The notes beneath the pieces are model-generated. The model saw only the letters and a list, made by a program, of their open reading frames with translations. It made no database searches and had not been told where the DNA came from. The translations under genes and the position numbers were made by a program. A DNA stretch of 64,000 bases from Gilliamella sp. App4-10. GTDB taxonomy: Bacteria; Pseudomonadota; Gammaproteobacteria; Enterobacterales; Orbaceae. Within the stretch, counting starts at the first letter, position 1; each line of letters begins with the position of its first letter. The stretch spans positions 81,821 through 145,820 of the forward strand of contig NZ_LZGS01000048.1 of NCBI RefSeq assembly GCF_001690495.1. The letters run 5' to 3'. Shown here piece by piece: positions 27,716-37,684 of this stretch.

Positions 27716-28879
27716 TTATTTAGTTTTTATGGGTTTTATTCGTTTCTCAAAATCTGACCACACATAATAACCATCACTATTAACAGAAGCGTTTTTCAAA
27801 TGAAGTTGATAATGTTGTGGCGGGTTATTGGCATCAAGCGCTTGTCCGTTATGGAGTTGTTCAAAACTCTGATAAATATATTCGGTTTTAAAAAAGTATT
27901 CACCCGTTATTATGTGACGAAAACGCTGTAAAGCGACTTTTCCTCCAATTGGAGTTGTTTCAAATTGATTTGGTAGTTGATAGTCTTTAAAGTCTAAGGC
28001 GCCAAGTAATGCTGCAATAGTACTATCGTGCCCAACAAGTAAATTTACTTTATTATCTTGTTGCATAAGATCGTTTATCATGTTGATAAGAAGTGCAGCA
28101 GAATGTTTGGCAAGTGTTTTAGAATGGAAAACTAAATTAATATATTGATTACGAATCGAGATAAGTTGTTGCCACTGTTTTTGGTTAGTGAGTCTTCCCC
28201 ATGCGATTTGTTCTGATGGAAAGGCTGAATAGTATTGTAATAAGAAAGCGTCAACGGCAGAAATCCCTATTGCCAAAGGTCCAAGCAGTACCGGTTCTTC
28301 GTGTTTCTTAAAATAGAGTTCTGATGGAATATCGGCTAAATTACATTGATATTCGGCATATAATTTCGAACGCTTATAATCTAAAATATCGGAAAGGATT
28401 TCATAAGCTGGTGCTAGATTTTTAAAGATGTTGGCCGCTTTGTCAGCTTCATCAATATCACGCAATACGGCATGTTTAAATTCGGGTGAATCGTCTTGTA
28501 AACTAGGATCGAAGATAGGATCCATATTTTCAATGGGATATTTATGATGTATAGGAATATCATACCCAGCAAAGGCACCTGTTGTCAGGAATTGAGCTGT
28601 TGCAACTGTTCTTTGCAGGCTGTTAGCATACACAAACAATTCAGTGTTATGTGTTGATAATTTTATATTGTGCTTTTCAAGCCAAGTTGATAAATAGCGA
28701 CCAAAATAGACTTCTAATATTCCACCACGAGTAGTTAAATAACCATATGGATAATCCCATTTGGGCCATTTAAAGGGGGTGATTTTTTCTAAAAACTGCA
28801 AAGTGTTTTGTAATGGTGTGCGAATCCCATGACGGCTAAGTATAATGACTTTATCTAATTGGTAATGGTTATTTTTCAT
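27716..28879 (-). CDS. agp: Glucose-1-phosphatase-like histidine acid phosphatase (Agp), no signal peptide
   Basis: Histidine acid phosphatase. Motif ILSRHGIRTPLQ carries the phospho-accepting His; VGHDSTIAALLGALDF carries the HD proton donor. Much of the length follows E. coli Agp: YANSLQRTVATAQF, ITGAF-like TTGAFAGYDIPIHH, DAFLLQYYSAFPSEQIAWG, FETTPIGGKVALQRF. Unlike E. coli Agp there is no N-terminal export signal: the protein begins about 13 residues before the RHG motif. I choose the ATG at 28879, which overlaps the nfsA stop as ATGA; 28891 is an alternative with its ribosome site directly adjacent. Probable cytoplasmic sugar phosphatase, coupled to nfsA. Confidence 0.85.
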   Translation of the reverse strand: MKNNHYQLDKVIILSRHGIRTPLQNTLQFLEKITPFKWPKWDYPYGYLTTRGGILEVYFGRYLSTWLEKHNIKLSTHNTELFVYANSLQRTVATAQFLTTGAFAGYDIPIHHKYPIENMDPIFDPSLQDDSPEFKHAVLRDIDEADKAANIFKNLAPAYEILSDILDYKRSKLYAEYQCNLADIPSELYFKKHEEPVLLGPLAIGISAVDAFLLQYYSAFPSEQIAWGRLTNQKQWQQLISIRNQYINLVFHSKTLAKHSAALLINMINDLMQQDNKVNLLVGHDSTIAALLGALDFKDYQLPNQFETTPIGGKVALQRFRHIITGEYFFKTEYIYQSFEQLHNGQALDANNPPQHYQLHLKNASVNSDGYYVWSDFEKRIKPIKTK

Positions 28880-29601
28880 TTGGTGATCCATCCTTGTTTG
28901 TGCAAATAATTGAGAATAAAATCGCGTTGCTCGTTATTGATTGTATTAGCAATTTTATCACTCCAACCTCCGGATTTCTGATTAGTACTACGGGTTTCAT
29001 AGTAATTATCCATTTGAGCATCATATTTTTTCAAAATGGCAGGATCAATTGGTTGATAGTGGTTTTCAAAAAACACTAGCTCTTTTGGTAATCTTGGTTT
29101 GAGTTCTGGATGATGATCGGGGTAGCCAAGACAAAGCCCAAAAAGTGGAAGAACGTATTTGGGTAAATCGAGTAATTTCGTTACTTTGTCAAGATGATTG
29201 CGCAATCCGCCAATATACACAGCACCAAGCCCTAAGGATTCAGCTGCAGTCACAGCATTTTGAGCCATAATTGCTGTATCAACACAGCCCAATAATAGCT
29301 GTTCCGCTTTGCCAAGATTAAGTTTTGGTTCAATTTGATAATGGCGATTAAAATCGGCGCAAAACACCCAAAATTCAGGTGCTTGACTAACATACTTTTG
29401 ATCGCCCGCATAATGGGCCAGTATTTCTCGCTTGTTGGGGTCTGTAATACGAATAATGGTCGAACATTGAATCAAATTAGAACTAGAAGCCGACTGTGCT
29501 GCGTTAACAATTAAATCTATTTGCTCTTGAGTTAAGTTAGTTGCTTTATAAGTACGAATAGAGCGATGCCGACAAAGTAGATCGATCGTTTCATTTTGCA
29601 T
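28876..29601 (-). CDS. nfsA: Oxygen-insensitive NADPH nitroreductase NfsA-type
   Basis: FMN-dependent two-electron reductase of nitroaromatics and quinones. 241 residues (E. coli NfsA 240). N-terminus LLCRHRSIRTYKATNLT has the FMN-phosphate Arg cluster; AAQSASSSNLIQCSTIIRI, LGAVYIGGLRN and PLFGLCLGYPDHHPELKPRL match NfsA rather than NfsB. The last four bases overlap the next gene. trmB lies upstream, 18 bp from its start. Confidence 0.93.
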   Translation of the reverse strand: MQNETIDLLCRHRSIRTYKATNLTQEQIDLIVNAAQSASSSNLIQCSTIIRITDPNKREILAHYAGDQKYVSQAPEFWVFCADFNRHYQIEPKLNLGKAEQLLLGCVDTAIMAQNAVTAAESLGLGAVYIGGLRNHLDKVTKLLDLPKYVLPLFGLCLGYPDHHPELKPRLPKELVFFENHYQPIDPAILKKYDAQMDNYYETRSTNQKSGGWSDKIANTINNEQRDFILNYLHKQGWITK

Positions 29602-29619
29602 AGTGGCTCCTTAGCATCA

Positions 29620-30324
29620 TTATTTATTTACAAATTGGAGATCCCAAACACCATGACCTAAATTTTGACCCCGTTTTTCAAATTTGGTAATTGGTCTATC
29701 AGCGGGTCTTGGAATGTAGTTACCACTTGGTGATAAGTTTTCAAAACCTTCTGCTTGGGTTAAAACCTCTAACATATGTTCTGCATAATGTTGCCAATCC
29801 GTTGCTAGGTGCAAAATACCGCCCAATTTTAATTTTTGCCGAATCAACTGTACAAATTGGGGTTGAATAATGCGACGTTTGTTATGCCTTGCTTTATGCC
29901 AAGGATCAGGGAAAAAAATTTGCACTTTGTCCAGCGAATGATCTGGGATCATATTTTCTAATACTTCAACAGCATCATGGCACATCACGTTTAAGTTTGA
30001 TAATTGGTTTTCTTCAATCGCCATTAAACAAGCACCAACCCCAGGTTTGTGTACTTCAATTCCTAAAAAATTTTTATCAGGTGTATTTTTGGCCATTTCA
30101 ATTAATGAGGACCCCATACCAAATCCAATTTCTAGAATAGCCGGTTTGTTAGCTTCAAAACAAATAGGTGCATTTGCATCATATTCAATACCAAATACAG
30201 GCCATAAATTTATTAATGCTTGTTCTTGTCCTTTTGTTAAACGACCTTGTCGCAAAACAAAACTACGAATGGTTCTTTTAGATTTGATATTTTCATTATC
30301 TGAGTTTAATTGTTCGTTCATCAC
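29620..30324 (-). CDS. trmB: tRNA (guanine-46-N7)-methyltransferase
   Basis: Makes m7G46 in the tRNA variable loop. 234 residues (E. coli 239). The N-terminal [20 protein letters not shown] is the family hallmark; [16 protein letters not shown] is the SAM-binding motif; [20 protein letters not shown] is the catalytic and tRNA-binding segment. Start at Met1 or Met2 (30321). Divergent from prs across 253 bp. Confidence 0.95.
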   Translation of the reverse strand: MMNEQLNSDNENIKSKRTIRSFVLRQGRLTKGQEQALINLWPVFGIEYDANAPICFEANKPAILEIGFGMGSSLIEMAKNTPDKNFLGIEVHKPGVGACLMAIEENQLSNLNVMCHDAVEVLENMIPDHSLDKVQIFFPDPWHKARHNKRRIIQPQFVQLIRQKLKLGGILHLATDWQHYAEHMLEVLTQAEGFENLSPSGNYIPRPADRPITKFEKRGQNLGHGVWDLQFVNK

Positions 30325-30485
30325 GTTATCTACTTTGGTTGTGGAATTTATTAAAGCTAATTGATGGTTTGTTTGCTAGTTTACTCGATTTTGAGTTCAC
30401 TGCAAAAGCATCTTATGATCGAATTTTTTTAATTAATGATTTCTAAAAATATATCAAATATTTTTGATATATTTTTATATTGTGG

Positions 30486-30515
30486 TTGAGCATGATAGAT
30501 AAATGATTATATAAT
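30486..30515 (+). promoter_or_regulatory. Sigma-70-type promoter of prs
   Basis: TTGAGC (30486-30491), 18-bp spacer, TATAAT (30510-30515). It lies 62 bp upstream of the prs GTG. The leader also holds a GATTAC/GTAATC stem. Confidence 0.55.
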
Positions 30516-30577
30516 TATAGCCCCGATTTAACCGATTACGAATTAAGTAATCATGAATACATGCTTGAGGATTTCTC

Positions 30578-31525
30578 GTGCCTGATATGAAGCTTTTTGC
30601 TGGTAATGCCACACCCGAACTAGCAAAGCGTATAGCTAATCGTCTTTATACTTCTCTTGGTGACATTGTTGTAAGCCGTTTTAGTGATGGTGAAGTTAAT
30701 GTCCAAATCAATGAAAATGTCCGTGGTGAAGATGTTTTTATTATACAATCAACTTGTGCTCCAACCAATGATAATTTAATGGAATTACTGGTTATGATTG
30801 ATGCAATGCGTCGTGCATCTGCTGGTCGTATTACTGCTGTTATTCCTTATTTTGGTTATGCTAGACAAGATCGACGAGTTCGTTCGGCTCGTGTACCTAT
30901 TACCGCTAAAGTTGTTGCAGATTTTTTATCAACAGTGGGTGTTGATAGGGTATTAACCGTTGATCTTCATGCAGAACAAATTCAAGGTTTTTTTGATGTG
31001 CCTGTCGATAACGTATTTGGTAGCCCAGTTATTTTAGAAGATATGTTGCAACGTGAGTTTGAACGTCCGATTGTGGTATCTCCAGATATTGGTGGTGTGG
31101 TGCGCGCTCGAGCAATAGCTAAACTACTTAATGATACTGATATGGCAATTATTGATAAACGCCGTCAGCGTGCAAATGAAGCTGAAGTGATGAATATTAT
31201 TGGTGATGTTGCTGATAGAGATTGTATCTTAGTTGATGATATGATTGATACAGCAGGAACACTTTGTAAAGCAGCCGACGCTTTAAAAGCGCGAGGTGCA
31301 AAAAGAGTGTTTGCTTATGCAACGCATCCAATTTTTTCAGGTAAAGCAGTGAGTAACATTAAAAGCTGTGCTATTGATGAAATTGTTGTTTGTGACACAA
31401 TTCCATTAACGGCTGAAGTAAAAGCATTGAAAAATGTTCGCCAATTAACGTTATCTGGTATGCTTGCTGAAGCAATTCGTCGAATCAGTAATGAAGAATC
31501 GATTTCAGCTATGTTCCATCAATAA
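30578..31525 (+). CDS. prs: Ribose-phosphate pyrophosphokinase
   Basis: Makes PRPP from ribose-5-phosphate and ATP for nucleotide, His and Trp synthesis. 315 residues, as in E. coli. It starts with GTG (GTGCCTGATATG), the same start as I recall for E. coli prs, with GAGGA upstream. Landmarks: [45 protein letters not shown] (metal- and ATP-binding), the flexible loop [13 protein letters not shown] and the PRPP loop [15 protein letters not shown]. Followed by a strong terminator. Confidence 0.98.
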   Translation: MPDMKLFAGNATPELAKRIANRLYTSLGDIVVSRFSDGEVNVQINENVRGEDVFIIQSTCAPTNDNLMELLVMIDAMRRASAGRITAVIPYFGYARQDRRVRSARVPITAKVVADFLSTVGVDRVLTVDLHAEQIQGFFDVPVDNVFGSPVILEDMLQREFERPIVVSPDIGGVVRARAIAKLLNDTDMAIIDKRRQRANEAEVMNIIGDVADRDCILVDDMIDTAGTLCKAADALKARGAKRVFAYATHPIFSGKAVSNIKSCAIDEIVVCDTIPLTAEVKALKNVRQLTLSGMLAEAIRRISNEESISAMFHQ

Positions 31526-31547
31526 TCTATTTTATCATTGAGTTAAA

Positions 31548-31568
31548 TGCTCCTTTTGGGGCATTTTT
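31548..31568 (+). terminator. Rho-independent terminator of prs
   Basis: TGCTCC-TTTT-GGGGCA followed by TTTTT, 20 bp after the prs stop. One G-T pair in the stem. Confidence 0.8.
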
Positions 31569-31598
31569 CACAATAAAATCAGTGACAATAAAAATATT

Positions 31599-32183
31599 AT
31601 GACAACGATAAAACTGGTAGTAGGACTTGCCAATCCCGGAAATGAATATGCAGCAACGCGCCACAACGCAGGTGCATGGTTTGTTGAACAATTGGCTCAG
31701 CGTTATAATCAATCATTAAAAAATGAACAAAAATTTTGGGGTTACACATCACGTATCAACATTTTTGGTCATGATGTGCGTTTATTAGTTCCAACTACTT
31801 TTATGAATTTAAGTGGTAAAGCAGTGCAAGCTATGGCGTCATTTTACCAAATAAAACCAGAAGAAATATTAATTGCACATGATGAGCTCGACTTGAATCC
31901 AGGTATAGCTAAACTTAAGTTTGGTGGTAGTCATGGTGGACATAATGGGCTAAAAGATATTGCCAGCAAATTGGGTAATAATTTAAATTTTTATCGATTA
32001 AGGATTGGTATTGGTCACCCCGGAGATAAAAATAAAGTGGTGGGTTATGTCTTAAACAAACCATCTAAATCTGAACAAGAATTAATCGATAAAGCCATTG
32101 ATGAATCTGTACGTTGTACTGATATATTATTGTCTGAAGGGATAGAAGTTGCGATGAACAAATTACATGCCTTTAAAGCTTAG
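31599..32183 (+). CDS. pth: Peptidyl-tRNA hydrolase
   Basis: Recycles tRNA from peptidyl-tRNA that drops off ribosomes. 194 residues, the E. coli length. Catalytic His in [19 protein letters not shown]; Asn and Asp residues in [14 protein letters not shown] and [30 protein letters not shown] is conserved. Its own gene follows the prs terminator. Downstream is a convergent terminator shared with the DUF3597 gene. Confidence 0.97.
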   Translation: MTTIKLVVGLANPGNEYAATRHNAGAWFVEQLAQRYNQSLKNEQKFWGYTSRINIFGHDVRLLVPTTFMNLSGKAVQAMASFYQIKPEEILIAHDELDLNPGIAKLKFGGSHGGHNGLKDIASKLGNNLNFYRLRIGIGHPGDKNKVVGYVLNKPSKSEQELIDKAIDESVRCTDILLSEGIEVAMNKLHAFKA

Positions 32184-32233
32184 TTTCATTGTTTAATAAC
32201 GTAAAAATCAATAAATGTCTGCTTTAATTAAAA

Positions 32234-32261
32234 AAATCCACCTAAAACATTAGATGGATTT
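32234..32261 (-). terminator. Terminator between pth and the DUF3597 gene
   Basis: AAATCCA...TGGATTT 7-bp outer stem and CTAA/TTAG inner stem around loop AACA. On the minus strand it is followed by a T-run (ATTTTTTTAA), so it is a good terminator for the minus-strand gene and a weak one for pth. Confidence 0.75.
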
Positions 32262-32281
32262 AATTGCCTTAACACGTTCTT

Positions 32282-32713
32282 TTAAGAAAAAAGATGAGTT
32301 ACATTACCGCCTTTTTCTGCAATTTTTTTCAACACTTCTTTGATTAACCATGTATTCATTGCTGCAGTATCATCAGTATTGCCGGTATAGTTCAGTTCTT
32401 TTGCTAAATTTTTTCGTGCATCTAAACTGCTATCCATACCTAATAATTTCAATAGATCGACGATAGATGTTTTCCAATTGAGTGTTTCAGGATGCTTTTT
32501 AGCTAAATTATCAAGGATAGAGGTGACGTCAACATTCGATGCGGATGTGTTTTGTTCTACCTTTTCTTGAACTTTCTCTGAACTATTTGATACCGTATCT
32601 TTGACAGATGCAGTAATATTTTCAACTTTATCTTTCACTGCTTCAACAGTATTATCTACTGTTGCTTTAGCACTAGGAAATACTTTAGAAAAAATATTAT
32701 TTAAAATACCCAT
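32282..32713 (-). CDS. DUF3597 domain protein
   Basis: 143 residues. The first ~60 are amphipathic and low-complexity (FSKVFPSAKATVDNTVEAVK, then repeated VKDKV/VKDTV), like a LEA-type or linker region. The C-terminal half is the DUF3597 domain: SILDNLAKKHPETLNWKTSI, VDLLKLLGMDSSLDARKNLA and KELNYTGNTDDTAAMNTWL. The domain resembles peptidoglycan- or surface-associated small proteins in other bacteria, but no function is established. It stands alone between terminators. Confidence 0.75.
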   Translation of the reverse strand: MGILNNIFSKVFPSAKATVDNTVEAVKDKVENITASVKDTVSNSSEKVQEKVEQNTSASNVDVTSILDNLAKKHPETLNWKTSIVDLLKLLGMDSSLDARKNLAKELNYTGNTDDTAAMNTWLIKEVLKKIAEKGGNVTHLFS

Positions 32714-33047
32714 ATTACACCTCTTTAATTTTAAACTGCTTTAAAAAAGACTGCTTAATGATATAGATGTAGAAAAACAAAACTAATATAACGTTTAAAA
32801 GGATTGAATGTCAAAATAGTTATGCTATTAATAATAGCATCTTGTGTATTATGACACAATGTTTACCAAAATAGTTAATCAATTCTTATGAAATACTCTT
32901 CTAATATTAAGTAAATTGATTGCAATCGAACAAAGGATTATTCATCTGTGAATTTATAATATTTTTATGTAAAAATGCCCTTAAAAGGGCATGGAGATTG
33001 TTAGGATTAGTGGCTGTAATAATTATAATTTATTGAACTGATTTCAA
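32714..33047. other. Intergenic region between uxuA and the DUF3597 gene
   Basis: 334 bp. It holds the promoter area of the minus-strand DUF3597 gene, a small ATGCTAT/ATAGCAT hairpin near 32823 and the uxuA terminator at 32975-32992. Nothing coding is seen. Confidence 0.5.
32975..32992 (-). terminator. Rho-independent terminator of uxuA
   Basis: ATGCCC-TTTTAA-GGGCAT on the minus strand followed by TTTTTAC, about 55 bp after the uxuA stop. Confidence 0.8.
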
Positions 33048-34229
33048 CTAATTAAAAAAAGCGCGAAGGATTGCATATTCAATACCGCGAATTTCAGCTA
33101 AACCTCGCAAGCGACCTATAGCTGAGTAACCCGGATTGGTTTTTTTCTTCAAATCATCTAGCATTTGATGTCCGTGATCTGGGCGAACAGGAATAGGGCG
33201 TTTGATTCCGGTCTTTTTACGCCGTTGTTCTTCGGTAATCAGTGCTTTCATTACAGCATACATGTCAACATCACCAGCTAAATGGTCGCCTTCATGAAAA
33301 GATAGTGGATTTTCTTCTCGAACTGTTGCTCTTAAGTGAATAAAATGAACACGATCAGCAAATTTTTCTGCCATTGTAGTCAAATCATTGTCATTACGAA
33401 CACCATAAGAGCCTGTACAAAAACAAAAACCATTATGAATACTGTCAACGGTATCTTTAATCCATTGCATATCTTCGACAGTTGAAACTATACGTGGTAG
33501 GCCTAAAATTGGTCTAGGAGGATCATCGGGATGTACCGTTAATAACACACCAACTTTTTCAGCAACAGGTACAATAGCTTTTAAAAAATAGGCATAATTT
33601 TCACGTAATTTTGCTTTATCAATACCATCATAGGTTGCAAGATGTGTCCTAAATTGATCAAGAGAATAACCTTCTTCAGCACCCGGTAAACCAGCAATAA
33701 TATTTGCAATAAGTTTGTTTTTCTCTGCTTGCGTCATTTTTTCAAAGTAAGCTTTCGCTAAAGCTATATCTTCTATTGAGTAATCTTTTTCTGCATTAGG
33801 CCTTTGTAATATATAGATATCAAATGCTGCAAAAGCGGTTTGGTCAAAACGCAATGCTTTTGAGCCATCAGGTAACTCGTAGGCAAGATCAGTACGAGTC
33901 CAATCTAAAACTGGCATAAAATTGTAACAAACAGTATCAATGCCACAAGCCGCTAAATTACGAATTGATTGTTGGTAATTGGCGATATGTTGCAGAACGT
34001 TTCCAGTGTGGGTTTTGATTTCTTCATGAACAGGAATACTTTCTACTACAGACCATGTTAATCCTTTTTCTTCAATAATATTTTTTCGTTTTTGAATTTC
34101 TTCAAGGCTCCAAACTTCTCCATTGGGAATATGGTGTAAAGCTGTAACAATTCCAGTTGCTCCTGCTTGCTTTATATCATCTAATGATACTGGATCATTG
34201 GGCCCAAACCAACGCATCGTTTGTTCCAT
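33048..34229 (-). CDS. uxuA: Mannonate dehydratase
   Basis: Converts D-mannonate to 2-keto-3-deoxygluconate, the last step before KdgK/Eda. 393 residues (E. coli 394). Starting at 34229 gives [20 protein letters not shown], and GGGAG lies about 6 nt upstream; the ATG at 34235 touches that site. Conserved blocks: [68 protein letters not shown] and [20 protein letters not shown] with the metal-binding His and Asp. Divergent from uxuB. Confidence 0.97.
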   Translation of the reverse strand: MEQTMRWFGPNDPVSLDDIKQAGATGIVTALHHIPNGEVWSLEEIQKRKNIIEEKGLTWSVVESIPVHEEIKTHTGNVLQHIANYQQSIRNLAACGIDTVCYNFMPVLDWTRTDLAYELPDGSKALRFDQTAFAAFDIYILQRPNAEKDYSIEDIALAKAYFEKMTQAEKNKLIANIIAGLPGAEEGYSLDQFRTHLATYDGIDKAKLRENYAYFLKAIVPVAEKVGVLLTVHPDDPPRPILGLPRIVSTVEDMQWIKDTVDSIHNGFCFCTGSYGVRNDNDLTTMAEKFADRVHFIHLRATVREENPLSFHEGDHLAGDVDMYAVMKALITEEQRRKKTGIKRPIPVRPDHGHQMLDDLKKKTNPGYSAIGRLRGLAEIRGIEYAILRAFFN

Positions 34230-34307
34230 AAACATCTCCCTAACGATTTCATGTATTTGTTTTTCTAAAATAAAAAAGACCTATAAACAATGCTGATTAT
34301 TTATTGC

Positions 34308-34470
34308 CTATTGATTAATAATGTTAACTGGAATTATATCAAATAGATAACCATCAAAATTTGGATTTTTACTATTAGAAATTATCATTAATGCTTGTAA
34401 AATTTTTCTTGATTATCAAGTCATTTTGAATAACTCGATTTAATTTCCAATTATTTGATAAAGACCATTA
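34308..34470 (-). pseudogene. Decayed uxuR copy between uxuA and uxuB
   Basis: Reading the minus strand gives QALMIISNSKNPNFDGYLFD followed by IIPVNIINQ and a stop. It aligns with the intact UxuR C-terminus at 39125 (QTLMTVSDSEDPNFDGYLFD...). A second block at 34394-34435 matches uxuR near 39279-39323, and a third at ~34447-34465 matches the N-terminal codons near 39850. About 60 and about 520 bp in between are missing, so the copy is inactive. The upstream promoter DNA is also shared with the intact copy. Confidence 0.85.
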
Positions 34471-34560
34471 AACTCGCCTTTTATTTAATAAATACTATGA
34501 ATCATAGCATTTCACAGAATATTTAATGTTAGTGTTTTGTGGTTTAAATTATACATTTAA

Positions 34561-34574
34561 ATTGGAATACCAAT
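34561..34574. promoter_or_regulatory. UxuR/ExuR-type operator upstream of uxuB
   Basis: ATTGGAATACCAAT, a near-perfect palindrome matching the E. coli UxuR/ExuR type ATTGGTATACCAAT. It lies between divergent uxuA and uxuB and could control both. Confidence 0.75.
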
Positions 34575-34627
34575 ATTAATGTCAGAATATTAGCATTGTC
34601 AACATTAAATAGAAATAAACCAATTTT

Positions 34628-34643
34628 AGTGATATTGATCACA
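34628..34643. promoter_or_regulatory. CRP-like site upstream of uxuB
   Basis: AGTGA-N6-TCACA, one mismatch from the consensus, 68 bp (centre to centre) from the UxuR operator. Confidence 0.65.
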
Positions 34644-34745
34644 ATTAAATCAAAATAATAGTGAAAATTTATTTTTTAAATGGAAATATATCTAACCAAT
34701 AGATAAATATATCATTAAACTTTAAATTTGAATGGTGATATAAGT

Positions 34746-36215
34746 ATGCTAAAAATTTCAGCTTTACCTCAATTTATAAAAAACCGCCCAACATATGATA
34801 GGAAAGAGATAGTTTCTAGAATTGTCCATTTAGGATTTGGTGCTTTTCATCGCGCTCATCAAGCTTTGTTTATAGACCGATTATTAAATACAGGGAAAAG
34901 TGATTGGGCTATTTGTGAGGTAAATATTGTTGGTGGTGAACGGTTAATTGAAGATCTTCGTAAGCAAGATCATCTCTATACTGTTTTAGAAAAAGGTGCG
35001 CAATCGGAAGAAGCTTTTGTTATTGGGAGTGTTAAAGAATCACTATTAGTACCGATTGATGGTATGGAAGCTATTTTAGAAAAGATGGCCAGTCCTGTAA
35101 TTGAAATAGTTTCACTCACTATCACTGAAAAAGGTTATTGTATGTTACCGGGCGGAGTCGGATTGGATCTTAATAATACTTTAATTCAATCCGATCTTGT
35201 TAATCCAGTGCAACCAGTGTCAGCACCAGGTGTTATTGTGGAAGCACTTTATCGAAGGATGCAACGAGGCCTGAAATCTTTTACCGCTTTGTCGTGCGAT
35301 AATATTCCCAAAAATGGTGTAGTTTTAAAAAAAGCAATTTTAGATTTAGCCAAAGCGCGCGATCCTCAACTAGCTCAATGGATTGAATGTAACACAACTT
35401 TTCCGTGCACAATGGTCGATCGGATTGTACCTGCCGCGACAGCAGAAACTTTAATAGAAATTGAGAGGGTATTAGGAGGGATGGTTGATCCCTGTGGTAT
35501 TGCTTGTGAGCCATTTATCCAGTGGATCATTGAAGATGATTTTGTAACAAATCGACCAAATTGGAACGAAGTCGGTGCAGAATTTGTTAAAGATGTTGTA
35601 CCTTACGAAGAAATGAAGCTGCGTATGTTAAACGGAAGCCATTCGTTTTTAGCATATTTAGGCTATCTAGCCGGTTATCAGCATATCAATGACTGTATGA
35701 ATGATGCAAGCTATAAAAAAGCCACTTATCAATTAATGATAGCACAACAAGCTCCCACTCTTCATGTTCCATCACATGTTAACTTACTAGAATATGCAAA
35801 CAAGCTTATTGAACGATTTAGTAATCCATCATTAAAACATCAAACATGGCAAATTGCGATGGATGGAACTCAAAAACTTCCACAAAGATTGCTTGATTCA
35901 ATTCGCTGGCATATAAAAAACAACTCTGATTTTTCATTGCTTGCACTCGGTGTTGCAGGGTGGATGCGTTATGTCAGTGGTATTGATGATAACCACCAGC
36001 CAATAGACGTGCGAGACCCAATGTCTCAGCAGTTACAAACACTCGTTGAAGCTAGCGCAGATGGAATAGAACGAGTCAATTGTTTATTAAAACTCGAGAT
36101 TATTTTTGGTGCTGATTTGCCGAACAATTCTCAATTTAGAGAGCAAGTCACAACACACTATCTTACGTTAATGCAAAAAGGGGCAAAACAAACGATCCAA
36201 GAACTAATAATCTAA
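34746..36215 (+). CDS. uxuB: Fructuronate reductase
   Basis: Reduces D-fructuronate to D-mannonate with NADH. 489 residues from the ATG at 34746 (MLKISALPQFI), which has GGTGA 7 nt upstream. The open frame can be extended to a TTG at 34728 but without a ribosome site. Mannitol-dehydrogenase-family features: IVHLGFGAFHRAHQALF (NAD-binding), NIPKNG, DRIVPAA, EPFIQWIIEDDFVTNRPNW and RMLNGSHSFLAYLGYLAG with the catalytic Lys/Asn/His region just before. First gene of uxuB-uxaC-exuT. Confidence 0.96.
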   Translation: MLKISALPQFIKNRPTYDRKEIVSRIVHLGFGAFHRAHQALFIDRLLNTGKSDWAICEVNIVGGERLIEDLRKQDHLYTVLEKGAQSEEAFVIGSVKESLLVPIDGMEAILEKMASPVIEIVSLTITEKGYCMLPGGVGLDLNNTLIQSDLVNPVQPVSAPGVIVEALYRRMQRGLKSFTALSCDNIPKNGVVLKKAILDLAKARDPQLAQWIECNTTFPCTMVDRIVPAATAETLIEIERVLGGMVDPCGIACEPFIQWIIEDDFVTNRPNWNEVGAEFVKDVVPYEEMKLRMLNGSHSFLAYLGYLAGYQHINDCMNDASYKKATYQLMIAQQAPTLHVPSHVNLLEYANKLIERFSNPSLKHQTWQIAMDGTQKLPQRLLDSIRWHIKNNSDFSLLALGVAGWMRYVSGIDDNHQPIDVRDPMSQQLQTLVEASADGIERVNCLLKLEIIFGADLPNNSQFREQVTTHYLTLMQKGAKQTIQELII

Positions 36216-36232
36216 AATTAGGATGAAAAAGA

Positions 36233-37639
36233 ATGAAAACATTTTTAGATGACAATTTTTTATTGCAAAGTGAAGCGGCTCAAAGGCTCTATTTTGATTA
36301 TGCAGAAGGACAGCCAATATATGATTATCATTGCCATTTACCACCTAAAGATATAGCTGAAGATAAAAATTTTCGTAATTTGGCCGAAATTTGGCTAGCA
36401 GGTGATCATTATAAATGGCGAGTACTGCGTACAGCTGGTGTTGATGAAAAGTTTATTACTGGCGATGCGTCTGATTATGACAAATATCTCATTTGGGCTA
36501 AAGTTGTGCCATTAACACTTGGTAATCCAATTTATCATTGGACACATTTAGAGTTGCGTCGCCCATTTGGAATCAAAAACACGCTTTTTAATGAACAAAC
36601 AGCGGATAAGATTTGGCATCAGGTTAATGAACAGTTGGCTACCCCAGAATTTTCAACTCGTGGAATCTTAACTCAAATGAAAGTCAATACGGTGGGAACA
36701 ACTGATGACCCAATTGATTCATTGGAATATCATAAAAAAATCAGCTTAGATACGACTTTTAAAACAAAAGTAACGCCAAGTTGGCGACCCGACAAAGTAT
36801 TTAAAATTGAATTACCAAATTTTGCTGATTATATCTTGCAATTAGGTAATATTACCGATATTGAAATTAATTCCTTTGAAAAATTACTCTCTGCATTAAC
36901 TAAAAGGCTAGATTATTTTGAACTTCATGGCTGTGAAGCATCGGATCATGGTATAGAAATATTAAGGTATGCTGATATTCCAACCGAAAGAAAGCTTAAC
37001 GAAATACTCATTAACCGTTTAAATAATCATGAAATTTCTGAATTAGAAATCGCCCAATTTAGTACAGCAATTCTTATTTGGCTTGGACAGCAATATCACA
37101 AACGTAATTGGGTTATGCAGTTACATTTGGGCGCTTTACGCAATAATAATCAACGGATGTTCAAAATTTTGGGGCCTGATGCTGGTTTTGACTCAATTGG
37201 TGATAGGCCTATTGCTGAACCACTATCTGCGTTTCTGAGTATTTTAGATCTGACAGGCCAATTACCTAAAACGATTCTATATTGTTTAAATCCTCGTGAT
37301 AATGAAGTGTTAGCAACTATGGCAGGCAATTTTCAAGGCTCTGGTATTGCTGGCAAAATCCAATTTGGTTCAGGTTGGTGGTTCAATGACCAAAAAGATG
37401 GTATGGAGCGCCAACTAATGCAGCTTTCACAAATGGGATTGTTAAGTCAATTTGTCGGAATGTTAACAGACTCGCGTAGTTTCTTATCGTTTACGAGGCA
37501 TGAATATTTTAGGCGCATCCTCTGCAATATGGTTGGTCATTGGATGGAAAATGGTGAAATTCCAGCTGATTTTAATCTGGTAGGGACAATGATTAGTGAT
37601 ATTTGTTTTAACAATGCCAATCGTTATTTTCCTAAGTAA
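36233..37639 (+). CDS. uxaC: Glucuronate/galacturonate isomerase
   Basis: Isomerises D-glucuronate to fructuronate and D-galacturonate to tagaturonate. 468 residues (E. coli 470). N-terminal [20 protein letters not shown] has the metal-binding [63 protein letters not shown] and [20 protein letters not shown] are all family blocks. 17 bp after uxuB; AGGATG precedes its start. Confidence 0.97.
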   Translation: MKTFLDDNFLLQSEAAQRLYFDYAEGQPIYDYHCHLPPKDIAEDKNFRNLAEIWLAGDHYKWRVLRTAGVDEKFITGDASDYDKYLIWAKVVPLTLGNPIYHWTHLELRRPFGIKNTLFNEQTADKIWHQVNEQLATPEFSTRGILTQMKVNTVGTTDDPIDSLEYHKKISLDTTFKTKVTPSWRPDKVFKIELPNFADYILQLGNITDIEINSFEKLLSALTKRLDYFELHGCEASDHGIEILRYADIPTERKLNEILINRLNNHEISELEIAQFSTAILIWLGQQYHKRNWVMQLHLGALRNNNQRMFKILGPDAGFDSIGDRPIAEPLSAFLSILDLTGQLPKTILYCLNPRDNEVLATMAGNFQGSGIAGKIQFGSGWWFNDQKDGMERQLMQLSQMGLLSQFVGMLTDSRSFLSFTRHEYFRRILCNMVGHWMENGEIPADFNLVGTMISDICFNNANRYFPK

Positions 37640-37684
37640 TAACAAAACTAGTTAACTTTCAATATGATTATAAAAGGAAAAATG

